Shown here: positions 8,911 to 16,868 of the stretch, in pieces
Layout of the letters: each line of letters opens with the position of its first letter
How positions within the stretch are numbered: the stretch's first letter is position 1
Source of the DNA: Chryseobacterium sp. OV279
GTDB lineage: Bacteria; Bacteroidota; Bacteroidia; Flavobacteriales; Weeksellaceae
Direction: 5' to 3'
Assembly: GCF_900128945.1 (NCBI RefSeq)
Contig: NZ_FQUD01000004.1
Coordinates: 682,001-746,000 of the forward strand
Length of the DNA: 64,000 bases
The notes under the pieces: generated by a model
Database searches by the model: none
The model's input: the letters and a program-made list of their open reading frames with translations, nothing else
What the model was told of the DNA's origin: nothing
Position numbers and translations under genes: made by a program

Positions 8911-9252
8911 ATGAAAAAGTCATTATTCGTAGCTGCTATCGCTGCAATCTCTCTAGTTGCTTGTAAAAAAACTGAAGCTACTTCTACTGAAGGAGCAACT
9001 GATTCTGCTGCTGCTAACGTAGCTGATTCTGCTGCTGTAGTTTCTGATTCTGCTGCTAAAGTAATCGATTCTGCTGCTACTACTGCTGTTAACGCAACTA
9101 AAGACGCTGCTGCTGCAACTACTGCTGCTGGTGCTGATGCTGCTAAAGCTACAACTGAAGCTGCTGCTGACGCTGCTAAAGGTGCTGCTGATGCTGCTAA
9201 AGGAGCTGCTAAAGATGCTGCTAAAGAAGTTAAAGACGCTGCTAAGAAATAA
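8911..9252 (+). CDS. alanine-rich low-complexity lipoprotein
   Basis: A 113-residue protein with a lipoprotein signal (MKKSLFVAAIAAISLVAC, Cys18). The mature part is almost entirely Ala with regularly placed Lys, Asp, Ser and Thr. Residues 25-60 repeat a DSAA-type unit, and residues 75-113 repeat (A/D)AAKGA-like units ending in KEVKDAAKK. This predicts one long charged amphipathic helix, reminiscent of LEA-like proteins or of Ala-rich surface lipoproteins; no function can be assigned. Codons are nearly all GCT, as in highly expressed genes here. It has its own promoter element and terminator, so it is transcribed alone. Confidence 0.8.
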   Translation: MKKSLFVAAIAAISLVACKKTEATSTEGATDSAAANVADSAAVVSDSAAKVIDSAATTAVNATKDAAAATTAAGADAAKATTEAAADAAKGAADAAKGAAKDAAKEVKDAAKK

Positions 9253-9278
9253 TTCTAGCTTAAGCTTAACAATAAAAG

Positions 9279-9308
9279 AACCGTTTCACCTGGTGAGACG
9301 GTTTTTTT
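9279..9308 (+). terminator. intrinsic terminator after the Ala-rich lipoprotein
   Basis: An inverted repeat (9279-9290 with 9292-9303, one G.T wobble, tight loop) is followed by a run of T. Confidence 0.85.
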
Positions 9309-9377
9309 ATGCTTTATCATGAAGAAGATTCAAAAGATAAATGACTTTCAGATCTTCCATCTTCCTTTCTCCTACAA

Positions 9378-10145
9378 CTATCCTTTCTTTTGCTTCAATG
9401 ATTCATAACAGGTAATAGCAACAGCATTACTTAAGTTTAGTGAATCTATACTTCCTGCCATCGGTATCAACGTGTTTTTTCCTTTTCCAACCCAGAAATC
9501 ACTTAAACCGGAATGTTCGGTTCCGAATAATACCGCAGAACGCTGTTTAAAATCTCTTTTATACAGATCTTCCGCAGTCTCATCCATAAGAGTCGTGTAG
9601 ATGTTGAAGTTGTTTTTCTGTAAAAATTCAAGGGTTTCTTCATTTTCCGCATCATAAACTTCCATTCCAAAAAGGCATCCTACACTTGAGCGTATCACAT
9701 TTGGATTATAAAAGTCTGCTTTTCCATCTGCAACGATTAGTGCATCTATTCCAAAAGCTTCACAACTTCTAAGGATTGCGCCTAAATTGCCTGGTTTTTC
9801 AACGCCTTCTACAATAATGACCGTCGAGTTTTCTTTAGGAACAAACGCAGAAAGCAGATTATCTTTGGTTTTATAAATCCCGATGATCCCTTCCGAGCTT
9901 CCTCTGTACGCGATTTTTTCGTATACTTTTTCACTTACCTGATGAATTCTGCCTTCAGGAAGCTTTCCTTTAAAGATGTTTTCACAGATAAAAAACTCTA
10001 CAGGCTCAAAATCATACTGTAATGCCCTTTCATTTTCCTGCTGTCCTTCTACAACAAAAACCTTTGATTTTTTACGAAACCTGTTGTCAGCCAGAAGTTT
10101 GGTGACATTTTTTATTTTATCGTTTTGAAAACTTTCTATCAACAT
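9378..10145 (-). CDS. TrmH/SpoU-family RNA 2'-O-methyltransferase
   Basis: A 255-residue protein of the SPOUT superfamily. It transfers a methyl group from S-adenosylmethionine to a ribose 2'-OH in rRNA or tRNA. The N-terminal 95 residues are the substrate-binding domain (KKSKVFVVEGQQE). The C-terminal domain carries the three SpoU motifs: EKPGNLGAILRSCEAFGID near residue 120, then VLFGTEHSGL, then IPMAGSIDSLNLSNAVAI, which form the trefoil knot. Length and motif order are normal. The exact RNA target cannot be told from sequence. A TAATTTTG box lies only four bases before the ATG (10150-10157). Confidence 0.93.
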   Translation of the reverse strand: MLIESFQNDKIKNVTKLLADNRFRKKSKVFVVEGQQENERALQYDFEPVEFFICENIFKGKLPEGRIHQVSEKVYEKIAYRGSSEGIIGIYKTKDNLLSAFVPKENSTVIIVEGVEKPGNLGAILRSCEAFGIDALIVADGKADFYNPNVIRSSVGCLFGMEVYDAENEETLEFLQKNNFNIYTTLMDETAEDLYKRDFKQRSAVLFGTEHSGLSDFWVGKGKNTLIPMAGSIDSLNLSNAVAITCYESLKQKKG

Positions 10146-10171
10146 GCTGCAAAATTATGCAAAATTTGTGA

Positions 10172-10957
10172 TTAGGCCGGTTTAGTTTTCAGGAAAAGGA
10201 ATTTTCCGGTGATCTGAAAAGGTATTTTACCTTCATATTTTTTATAGATAATCATGGCTATAACCAGCAGAATGGATAAAATCTTAAATGAATTTCCAAA
10301 CAGATTTCCAGAAACATTTTCCGAAACATTAAAAATTTCCCAATACAGATTCATAAAAATGTGAAGAAATATAGCTGCCCAGAGATTAAAATCCAACTCA
10401 AAATAAACCCATGAGAAAAAAACCGAGCCGAAAAATGTGATGAGAAATATTTCAATAAGTTCCTTTCCCGTGCTTCCCTGGTATAAATGGACCTGTGCAA
10501 ACAGTAATGATCCGAATAAAGCGGATGTGATGAATCCCAGCCCGGTAAATCTGTACAGGATTCCGATAAGAAATGCTCTGAAAATAATTTCTTCAAAAAA
10601 TGCAGATGAAATGGTATTGATAAACAGGGATTGCATATCTATTCTGTCTGTCAGATTAAAATTGATGAAATAGCCTAAGAGCATAGGAAGTGTACCTATA
10701 AAAGCCAGATAAAAGCCTTTTGGGACAGACTTATTCATTGAGAAAAGATCTGTAATATTCTTTTTGGGAAATAGAATTTTTAAAGTAATGATTAAAGGAA
10801 TAAGGGTTACAGAATAGGCTGCGACATGCGCAACGGCCTTGCTTCCCGATATTTCTTTAACAAAGGTTTGAATGGTCTTAAAATAGTTGAGATCAAGGAA
10901 ATAATAAACGGAAAATCCGAGAATAAAAAAGAAAAAAAAGGAGATAAGCTTGTTCAT
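10172..10957 (-). CDS. CPBP-family intramembrane glutamic protease
   Basis: A 261-residue protein with about seven membrane segments. It carries the CPBP/CAAX-protease motifs: EExxxR as Glu122, Glu123 and Arg127 (SSAFFEEIIFRAF), FAQVH near residue 155 and a His-containing LHIFMN motif near 205. The family includes prenyl-protein proteases and immunity-type proteins; the substrate here is unknown. I chose the ATG at 10957 over one nine codons upstream because the upstream residues are not part of the first membrane segment. The methyltransferase gene follows after 26 bases on the same strand. Confidence 0.88.
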   Translation of the reverse strand: MNKLISFFFFFILGFSVYYFLDLNYFKTIQTFVKEISGSKAVAHVAAYSVTLIPLIITLKILFPKKNITDLFSMNKSVPKGFYLAFIGTLPMLLGYFINFNLTDRIDMQSLFINTISSAFFEEIIFRAFLIGILYRFTGLGFITSALFGSLLFAQVHLYQGSTGKELIEIFLITFFGSVFFSWVYFELDFNLWAAIFLHIFMNLYWEIFNVSENVSGNLFGNSFKILSILLVIAMIIYKKYEGKIPFQITGKFLFLKTKPA

Positions 10958-11048
10958 TGTTTTAAATTTTGAACAAAATTGCACCTTGTGATAGGCTTGT
11001 CCAAATCAAAGTGATCAATGACAAAGAAAAAGTGACGGATCACAAATG

Positions 11049-11897
11049 TTAAACCTTTAAATCTTTCAATTTGGGAATAATCAATGAAATAAAGCTTCTG
11101 GAAACAGGAATTTCAAAATCAATTTCAGAAAGAAAAAGCCGGTAACCCTGTGCGTTTCCCTTAATGTTTTTGACCTGATTCAAATTGACAATGTATGAAC
11201 GATGACATCTTTTTATACAATCCGTCTGGACCTGATTCAGAAGATGGGAAAGACCGATTCTTATTAACACCTTTTTCACCTGATCATTTTCTATAAAATA
11301 CACCGAACAGTAATTTTCCATAGAAAGTGCACATAGAAAATGGTTTTCAGAGATCTGCAGATTGATATTATTAGCAGAGATATTCAGGGTTTTATTGAGT
11401 TTATGATCTGTAGGTTGGTGATGCTCAGCCAGTTTTTTTGAGACCTGATCTGCTGTTTTTTCGTGAATGTTTTTTAAATAAATATACCTTGACAATATAT
11501 AAATAGTGGAAATAGGAATTCCCAATGCCAGGCAGTACACAAACATATAAAGATAGTTGATGAAGCTCAGTTTGACATGGCTGATGAACAGGCTATTATA
11601 AAAATATGACAGAATGGAGGCTAAAAAAATAATTCCGATCAGTTTCAATAATTCGAGGCCGATGTTCCAGTCTTTAAAACGGATGATGCAGAGATCTCCA
11701 ATAAAGAAAGCGATTCCAAAGATGAGGGAATAGGGGAAAAGCAACAGATATTTATATTGATGATGGAAGTTTTCTGTTCCGAAAGGCTGAAAAACAATAA
11801 GGAATATATAGAATGAAAGGCCTGCAACCATTGACGAAACCAGAATCTCTTTGTAAGAATCAGATTTGGGAAATGAATAGGCTGCAAAGGAAAACAT
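11049..11897 (-). CDS. LytTR-domain DNA-binding membrane protein
   Basis: A 282-residue protein with about four membrane segments in residues 20-150 and a LytTR DNA-binding domain in residues 175-280. The characteristic RCHRSYIVNLNQV motif is near residue 230 and the domain ends in PVSRSF. LytTR domains bind promoter DNA as all-beta folds. Coupled to a membrane part and lacking a receiver domain, this looks like a one-component regulator that senses something at the membrane, a layout common in Bacteroidetes. It is the last gene of the rmuC unit (18 bases after the previous gene). The target genes are unknown. Confidence 0.88.
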   Translation of the reverse strand: MFSFAAYSFPKSDSYKEILVSSMVAGLSFYIFLIVFQPFGTENFHHQYKYLLLFPYSLIFGIAFFIGDLCIIRFKDWNIGLELLKLIGIIFLASILSYFYNSLFISHVKLSFINYLYMFVYCLALGIPISTIYILSRYIYLKNIHEKTADQVSKKLAEHHQPTDHKLNKTLNISANNINLQISENHFLCALSMENYCSVYFIENDQVKKVLIRIGLSHLLNQVQTDCIKRCHRSYIVNLNQVKNIKGNAQGYRLFLSEIDFEIPVSRSFISLIIPKLKDLKV

Positions 11898-11915
11898 ATC
11901 GTGAACCTTTAAGGG

Positions 11916-12341
11916 TTAATTTTTCAAGCCGGCCTGAGGATCCGGTTTGGAACGTAAGAGCAACAAACTGCCAACAAACATGGTGATACAGCTCAATAGC
12001 CAAAGATAATAGCCGGGACCATAAGAAGTAATAGAGGATTTGTGTCCTGCTTCATTAACGGTTATCTCAGTTTCACTAAAGTAATAAAGCGCCACACCTA
12101 CAGAAAGTAAGCCTAAAAAAGCGGCAATTTTCGGTTGTTTGACCAAAAGGAAAATCCAGGAGAAAAGAAGAATAGGATTGGCCAGCCATGAAGTTCCGTC
12201 TCCGGAAACATCAGCCCATCCCAATAGAAAAAGAGCCAGGCCATACATCTCGCTGCCTTTTTGTGTAAAAACCGCAGGTAATGCCAGAGAAATTACAAAA
12301 ACAGCCACACTGATGATTAAAATGATATGACTTTTTTTCAT
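11916..12341 (-). CDS. four-span membrane protein, function unknown
   Basis: A 141-residue hydrophobic protein with membrane segments at about residues 7-24, 50-66, 73-88 and 112-130, and a short polar tail. I recognise no family motif. It lies 4 bases after rmuC and 18 bases before the LytTR gene, so the three are probably one transcript. A small membrane protein next to a LytTR regulator may serve as its partner, as in the LytTR regulatory systems of other bacteria, but this is only context. Confidence 0.75.
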   Translation of the reverse strand: MKKSHIILIISVAVFVISLALPAVFTQKGSEMYGLALFLLGWADVSGDGTSWLANPILLFSWIFLLVKQPKIAAFLGLLSVGVALYYFSETEITVNEAGHKSSITSYGPGYYLWLLSCITMFVGSLLLLRSKPDPQAGLKN

Positions 12342-12345
12342 AAGA

Positions 12346-13848
12346 TTAGTTTTCGGTTTCTAAAAAATTACCATTGTCGATCAGACTTTGCGGCAGGTCT
12401 TTTTTGTTCTTAATTCCCAGAGATTTCAGTTTCTGAGTCTGGATCACAAGATTGTCATTCCCACTGGAAAGCTGTTTGTAAGCGTCATTGTAAACATTTT
12501 TAGCCTGATCAAGGTTTTTTCCTACTTTCTCAAGATTTTCCACAAAACCGACGAACTTATCGTACAGTTTTGCGCCACGTTCAGCAATCTCCATAGAGTT
12601 TCTGTTCTGATATTCGCGCTTCCAAAGATCTGCGATAAGCTTCAAGGAAGTGATCAGATTGCTTGGGTTGAGCAGAAGAATCCTTCTGTCGTAGGCAAAG
12701 TTCCACAGATTCTGGTCTGCCTGCATCGCTGCAATATAAGCCGGTTCACTCGGAATAAACATCATCACGAAGTCCAGAGATTTTCCATAGTCGTCATACG
12801 CCTTCTGGCTCAGTTGCAGGATGTGATTTTTGATCGAACCTAAATGCTGGCTGAGTTTGATGGCATACACATCCTGATCGGTTTCATCCACCAGCTCAGT
12901 GAAAGCTGTAAGAGAAACTTTAGAATCGATGATTACATTTCGTTCATCCGGATATTTTACAACGGCATCCGGACGCATTTTCTTTCCTGAAAATTCAGAG
13001 AATAGGGCTTTATTGTCTTCATCACGAAGTTCATGTTCAAGGAAATATTCCCTTCCTTTTACCAGTCCTGATTTTTCAAGAATACTTTCAAGGATCATTT
13101 CACCCCAGTTTCCCTGGGTTTTGCTTTCTCCTTTCAGGGCTCTTGTCAGTTTTTTCGCATCTTCAGAAATCTGTTGGTTCAGTTCTGCCAGTTCTTTTAC
13201 TTTTTCTGCAAGAGAGAAACGTTCCTTATTTTCCTTTTCATAGGCTTCGTTCACCCTGTTTTTGAGATCAGCGATTTTTTCCTGAAAAGGCTCCAGAATA
13301 TTTTTTAAATTATTTTGGTTTAAAGTGGTGAATTTCTCTGTTTTTTCTTCTAAGATTTTGTTGGCCAGATTTTCAAACTGCAGCTTTGATTCATCCTGAA
13401 TTTTGGTAATTTCTTCCTTTTGGGTATCAAGAGAATGCTGCATGCTGTCGTTTTTAGCAGAAAGTTCAGAATTTTTAGCATAGATATGCTGCTTTTCAGT
13501 GATCAGCGTTTCTATTTGAGAAGTCTGTTTTGAATTGAGCTGCTTTTGTTCTAAAAATTGAGAATTTAGAGAAGAATGTTCTGCTGAAATTTTTGCGTAT
13601 TCATTTTTCAGATCATTCAGTAGATCAGTTTGTAATTGGTTCTGTTCCTTTTCTCTGTCAATATTTTGGGTCAGTTCCTGAACTTTCAGCTGAAGATTTT
13701 CCAGATCTGAATGTTTTTTGATATGCAGATTATTCAGTTCATCATAAGAACTTCTTGAAACCGTAGACGATTTTAAGGCAAAATACAAAATAACAGCTCC
13801 CAGAACTCCGCCGGCAATACATCCAATAATTAAATAGGTCATCTCCAT
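12346..13848 (-). CDS. rmuC: DNA recombination protein RmuC
   Basis: A 500-residue protein of the RmuC family, linked in E. coli to limiting recombination at inverted repeats; its biochemical activity is not well known. An N-terminal membrane anchor covers residues 4-24, a long coiled coil residues 30-240, and the RmuC nuclease-like core residues 240-440. The core includes GNWGEMILESILE, MRPDAVVKYPD, VIIDSKVSL and the FIPSEPAYIAA segment. The length is normal. Two possible ATGs lie six bases apart. A TAATTTTG box (13853-13860) ends four bases before the first, which would make the transcript nearly leaderless. Confidence 0.93.
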   Translation of the reverse strand: MEMTYLIIGCIAGGVLGAVILYFALKSSTVSRSSYDELNNLHIKKHSDLENLQLKVQELTQNIDREKEQNQLQTDLLNDLKNEYAKISAEHSSLNSQFLEQKQLNSKQTSQIETLITEKQHIYAKNSELSAKNDSMQHSLDTQKEEITKIQDESKLQFENLANKILEEKTEKFTTLNQNNLKNILEPFQEKIADLKNRVNEAYEKENKERFSLAEKVKELAELNQQISEDAKKLTRALKGESKTQGNWGEMILESILEKSGLVKGREYFLEHELRDEDNKALFSEFSGKKMRPDAVVKYPDERNVIIDSKVSLTAFTELVDETDQDVYAIKLSQHLGSIKNHILQLSQKAYDDYGKSLDFVMMFIPSEPAYIAAMQADQNLWNFAYDRRILLLNPSNLITSLKLIADLWKREYQNRNSMEIAERGAKLYDKFVGFVENLEKVGKNLDQAKNVYNDAYKQLSSGNDNLVIQTQKLKSLGIKNKKDLPQSLIDNGNFLETEN

Positions 13849-13976
13849 GTCTCAAAATTACAAAAAGAAAAATTAATTTATACTTTAAATGAGAGATTGG
13901 AATATGGAGGAGGGAAGCGGGGAGCTACTGTACATTGTAGTTGTACTTTTCTCGTTCGTTTTACATTTTCTTTTCT

Positions 13977-14732
13977 CTAAACTACTTTCGTCCCGGATAA
14001 TATTTCAATATTCTTCACCACATCATTGCTCTCACACTTTTTCAGTTCTTTCGTCAAAGCTGGAGTCAGTATTTTAGGGTTTAAAATCTGAGCTGCCACT
14101 TTTGCGGCGGCATAATCTACAATATGGATCACCGATTCTCTGAGGAAGTTGGGGGTGTTGGATGCAATAACTGCTGTAGCCCAGGAAGTTTCTCTTGCTT
14201 TGGAAATGGCAAAATCCAGAACGGCATTATCTTTTCCATTGGAAATTTTGTCAATGAGATTGACGGGATAACATATTGTATTCAGTGAGTCCTGAACCTG
14301 CTGATTGATTGAGGCGATAACCGTATTGATATTTTCAAAATCTTTTTTAAGCGGATTTATTTTCCGGTAGGGCATCACCGTTGCTGCAGAAATACCGAGA
14401 TCCAGATTAATATGGGCATTCATTCCAAGAAAAATATGCTGTAAAATCAAAAGGTTTTTATTTTTCGTGGCTTCAAAAGCTGTGTACCAGGATTGGGTAC
14501 ATTTTTTTCCTTTGCTGTAATTGTCCCATGCTTCCAGATATCTTTGGGCAAAAGCAATATCTAAGGAGATCATTCTTGGATTGTCTTCAAATTTCTTCTG
14601 TTGAATTCCTCTTAATACCTGGGCGGTCATAATTCGGTAAGTACAGGCAAAATATCCGGCAGGACTTTGGTTTTCTTTGCACCAATTAATGATAGTATCC
14701 AGTTTTTGAAGAACTTCTTCAATAGTTTTCAT
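13977..14732 (-). CDS. DUF5995-like protein
   Basis: A 251-residue soluble protein without a signal peptide. Its pattern resembles the DUF5995 family: an N-terminal ENQSPAGYFACTYRIMT segment, then LILQHIFLGMNAHINLDLG with a conserved Asn and two His residues, then RETSWATA. The family is uncharacterised; the His-rich helices resemble metal-binding all-alpha proteins, but this is a guess. It stands alone between short intergenic regions, and a terminator for the upstream peptide gene lies about 95 bases before its start. Confidence 0.75.
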   Translation of the reverse strand: MKTIEEVLQKLDTIINWCKENQSPAGYFACTYRIMTAQVLRGIQQKKFEDNPRMISLDIAFAQRYLEAWDNYSKGKKCTQSWYTAFEATKNKNLLILQHIFLGMNAHINLDLGISAATVMPYRKINPLKKDFENINTVIASINQQVQDSLNTICYPVNLIDKISNGKDNAVLDFAISKARETSWATAVIASNTPNFLRESVIHIVDYAAAKVAAQILNPKILTPALTKELKKCESNDVVKNIEILSGTKVV

Positions 14733-14826
14733 GGCGGTTTTTTGTTTATTTAAAGGTAATAAAAAAAACCTGTGATCATTGGTGTATTGCTTTGAAAATG
14801 AGTAGGCTGATCTTTTTGCAAATAAA

Positions 14827-14850
14827 AAAGTGAGCTGGAAAGCTCACTTT
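14827..14850 (-). terminator. intrinsic terminator after the GG-leader peptide gene
   Basis: A perfect 10-base stem (14827-14836 with 14841-14850) and GGAA loop. Read on the minus strand it is followed by a run of T just after the peptide gene. Confidence 0.85.
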
Positions 14851-14866
14851 ATTTTTGTTGGTCAGA

Positions 14867-15103
14867 TTATGGAGTGACAAAAATCGGATCTGGAAAAGGC
14901 TCAAGGACCAATGGTTTGCACATTGCGGCCGGTTCGCATCTGTTCCCCATGCATATAAAATTAGTCATCGTGGTAGAGCCGTCAGGACATCTGATCATGG
15001 CTTCCCCAGGGCATCCTCCCGGACATGGTGCCGGATACAGTGTTCCTCCGAATACTTCTTTCAGTTCCGTTCTCGATAGTTTGGATAGGTTCGTTTTTTT
15101 CAT
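14867..15103 (-). CDS. bacteriocin-like small peptide with GG leader and Cys-rich core
   Basis: A 78-residue peptide. Residues 1-20 (MKKTNLSKLSRTELKEVFGG) look like a double-glycine leader of the kind cut by peptidase-domain ABC transporters; similar leaders occur on many small Chryseobacterium peptides called bacteriocin-like. The 58-residue remainder has six Cys (CPGGC, RCPDG, ICMGNRC, MCK) and many Pro, so disulfides or metal binding are possible. No transporter, modification enzyme or immunity gene lies beside it. It has its own terminator. Its function as a bacteriocin is unproven; it could be a secreted structural or signalling peptide. Confidence 0.8.
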   Translation of the reverse strand: MKKTNLSKLSRTELKEVFGGTLYPAPCPGGCPGEAMIRCPDGSTTMTNFICMGNRCEPAAMCKPLVLEPFPDPIFVTP

Positions 15104-15242
15104 GGAATTAATTTTTTTGATGGTTTTAATTTGTATATTTCTGAAAGTGAACGACTAAGGTACTAAAAAAATAAATCACTATGATGTTACATAATGATTT
15201 AATTAATTTTTATCGAATTTTTTTAAGTGGCCCCTGAGTTTT

Positions 15243-15809
15243 CTATAATTCGTTTAATAATTTTTCTGAACTCCACACCGTGGCAAATTCATCATTTAAA
15301 TTGGCAAGACTGGTCAGATGTATTAATTCTGAATCATACTTTTCTCCATGGATTCCTGTTCTGTCAAAAGTTGCAGTGGCATCTGAAATGACATAGGTTT
15401 CATATCCGTAGTTTCCGGCCATTCTTGTGGTGGTAGAAACACAGTGATTGGTCGTTATTCCAATAATAACCAAAGAATTGATATGCTGTTGGTAAAGTTG
15501 TTCTGTTAAATTGGTTCCTATGAAAGCACTATTAACATTTTTGGTAATGACAGGTTCATCGTTTTTTGGACGTACATAATCATTGAATTCAAATCCGGGA
15601 TGAGTTTCATGCAGTTTTGAATCAGGATTTAATGAGCTGTGTCTGATGTGGAATATGGGAAGGTTTAATTCTCTCCATTTTTCTAATAATTTTCCACTGA
15701 TTTCTTCCGCTGATTTGTTATTTCTGTTTCCTCCCCAATACTGTTCATCAAGAAATCCTTTCTGAATATCAATTAAAAGTAGAGCTGGTTTTTTATCCCG
15801 AAGTTTCAT
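15243..15809 (-). CDS. isochorismatase-family cysteine hydrolase
   Basis: A 188-residue cytoplasmic hydrolase. The expected catalytic triad is visible as Asp in LLLIDIQKGF (about residue 13), Lys in ITKNVNSAF (about 91) and Cys in TNHCVSTTTRMA (about 123). Family members hydrolyse small amides or vinyl ethers. Although pncB is close, the DxHxxxH metal site of nicotinamidase is not present, so it is probably not PncA. It follows a hypothetical gene by 50 bases in the same direction and may end the pncB unit. Confidence 0.88.
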   Translation of the reverse strand: MKLRDKKPALLLIDIQKGFLDEQYWGGNRNNKSAEEISGKLLEKWRELNLPIFHIRHSSLNPDSKLHETHPGFEFNDYVRPKNDEPVITKNVNSAFIGTNLTEQLYQQHINSLVIIGITTNHCVSTTTRMAGNYGYETYVISDATATFDRTGIHGEKYDSELIHLTSLANLNDEFATVWSSEKLLNEL

Positions 15810-15859
15810 AAGTGTTGATTTTAATTAATCCTATAAGAAGGCAATGTAAAGAAATTAAA

Positions 15860-16324
15860 CTAGCTTCCTAAATACATAAAGTAGAGTGGCAGATCATTGT
15901 CTTGCTCTTCCGTATCGTTTGCCGTAAGTCCTTCAAAAAATATATGGTCACCAAGTTCTTTATGGCTGACCTGGTTGTGTAGCTGATACATCAGGTCAAG
16001 AGCTGTAAAGTTGGCTCCGTTGTCTGCTTTCAGTTTTGCACAAAACTCCACCTGAAACATATCGTAGTCACTGTTGTCTTCACTGAACACCTCATTTTCA
16101 TCACCGATTATGGTTTCATTAACTGCAATATCTTCTTTTCCTTTAATCCATGCTTCATAGCAAACGTTGATTTCGGGTGCATCTATTACCACCTTATGAG
16201 GTTCCCAGGATGCTTTTTCTTTTAAAATACGGGTCTGGTAGTCTGTGATTTCTTTATTGAAATCTTCAATGCTGCTATAGCCTTTCTTTTGAAAAGCCCA
16301 TAGAATGTTGGATAGTAGGCCCAT
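15860..16324 (-). CDS. hypothetical acidic cytoplasmic protein
   Basis: A 154-residue protein with no signal peptide or membrane segment. It is acidic, with a Trp/Tyr-bearing middle (VCYEAWIKG) and a C-terminus ending LPLYFMYLGS. I recognise no family. It starts 12 bases after the YciI-like gene and is followed after 50 bases by the cysteine hydrolase, so it is most likely translated from the same message. Confidence 0.7.
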   Translation of the reverse strand: MGLLSNILWAFQKKGYSSIEDFNKEITDYQTRILKEKASWEPHKVVIDAPEINVCYEAWIKGKEDIAVNETIIGDENEVFSEDNSDYDMFQVEFCAKLKADNGANFTALDLMYQLHNQVSHKELGDHIFFEGLTANDTEEQDNDLPLYFMYLGS

Positions 16325-16336
16325 TTGTTTTCGTTT

Positions 16337-16807
16337 TTACGGATTCACCTTAGATATTTCCTCATGATGCTTCAGATACAAAGGCAACGCAGCAGATCCG
16401 TACCACGGGAAAATTTCATAACTGAAAACGCCAGCCTGTACAGCGGGATCTGTTTTTACCCATTGCTCCGCTTCTTCTTTAGATTTTGTATTGAAGATAA
16501 ACATACCGCGGTAGTTTTCTTTGTTCTTCTCTAAAAACGGACCGGCCACCACTATTTTCCCTTCATCAGCCAGCTTTCCGATATTGGTCATATGACCTTT
16601 CATCACTTCGCTCATTTTGGCTTTGTCTTCAATTTTTGTACTGCCTGTGGTAAGCATTACAATGGTATAGGCTTTCATTCCATACTGATCTGCACCAAGC
16701 GAGGTCGCCAGTTCCTGATTGAATTTTGCTTTTTCTGCTTTCTTTTCCTGAGCAAATGATAAAATGGCCATTAAAAGACTTAGAGATACATAAATTTTTA
16801 ATTTCAT
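16337..16807 (-). CDS. exported YciI-like protein
   Basis: A 156-residue protein. Residues 1-19 are a signal peptide ending LSFAQ, so unlike most YciI proteins it is probably periplasmic. Residues 45-145 follow the YCII fold: a ferredoxin-like domain with KGHMTNIGKLADEGKIVVAGPF and a later KTDPAVQAGVFSYEIFPW. In this family a conserved His and Asp form a putative active site (here His in MKGHM and Asp in KTDPAV). The substrate is unknown. It lies 56 bases after pncB. Confidence 0.82.
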   Translation of the reverse strand: MKLKIYVSLSLLMAILSFAQEKKAEKAKFNQELATSLGADQYGMKAYTIVMLTTGSTKIEDKAKMSEVMKGHMTNIGKLADEGKIVVAGPFLEKNKENYRGMFIFNTKSKEEAEQWVKTDPAVQAGVFSYEIFPWYGSAALPLYLKHHEEISKVNP

Positions 16808-16826
16808 AGCAATGGTTTTATTGTAA

Positions 16827-16868
16827 GTCTGTTATCTGAAATCTGACGTCTGAAATCTAGAATCTAAT
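16827..16868. repeat. heptanucleotide tandem array overlapping the end of pncB
   Basis: Six units of 7 bases, mostly of the form (A/G)TCTGAA or ATCTAxx, run without a break in period. The array covers the pncB stop codon (16864-16866) and the gap to the next gene. It belongs to the same class as the arrays at 27274, 27359 and 45071. Confidence 0.7.

Noticed and set aside
12388..12843. Plus-strand reading frame opposite rmuC
   Set aside because: It lies fully inside a conserved gene and has no recognisable protein features.
14855..15158. Plus-strand frames overlapping the GG-leader peptide
   Set aside because: They lack start context and family features, while the minus-strand peptide has a clear leader and its own terminator.
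15243..15809. Nicotinamidase (pncA) next to pncB
   Set aside because: The DxHxxxH metal-binding motif of nicotinamidases is missing; only the general cysteine-hydrolase triad is seen.
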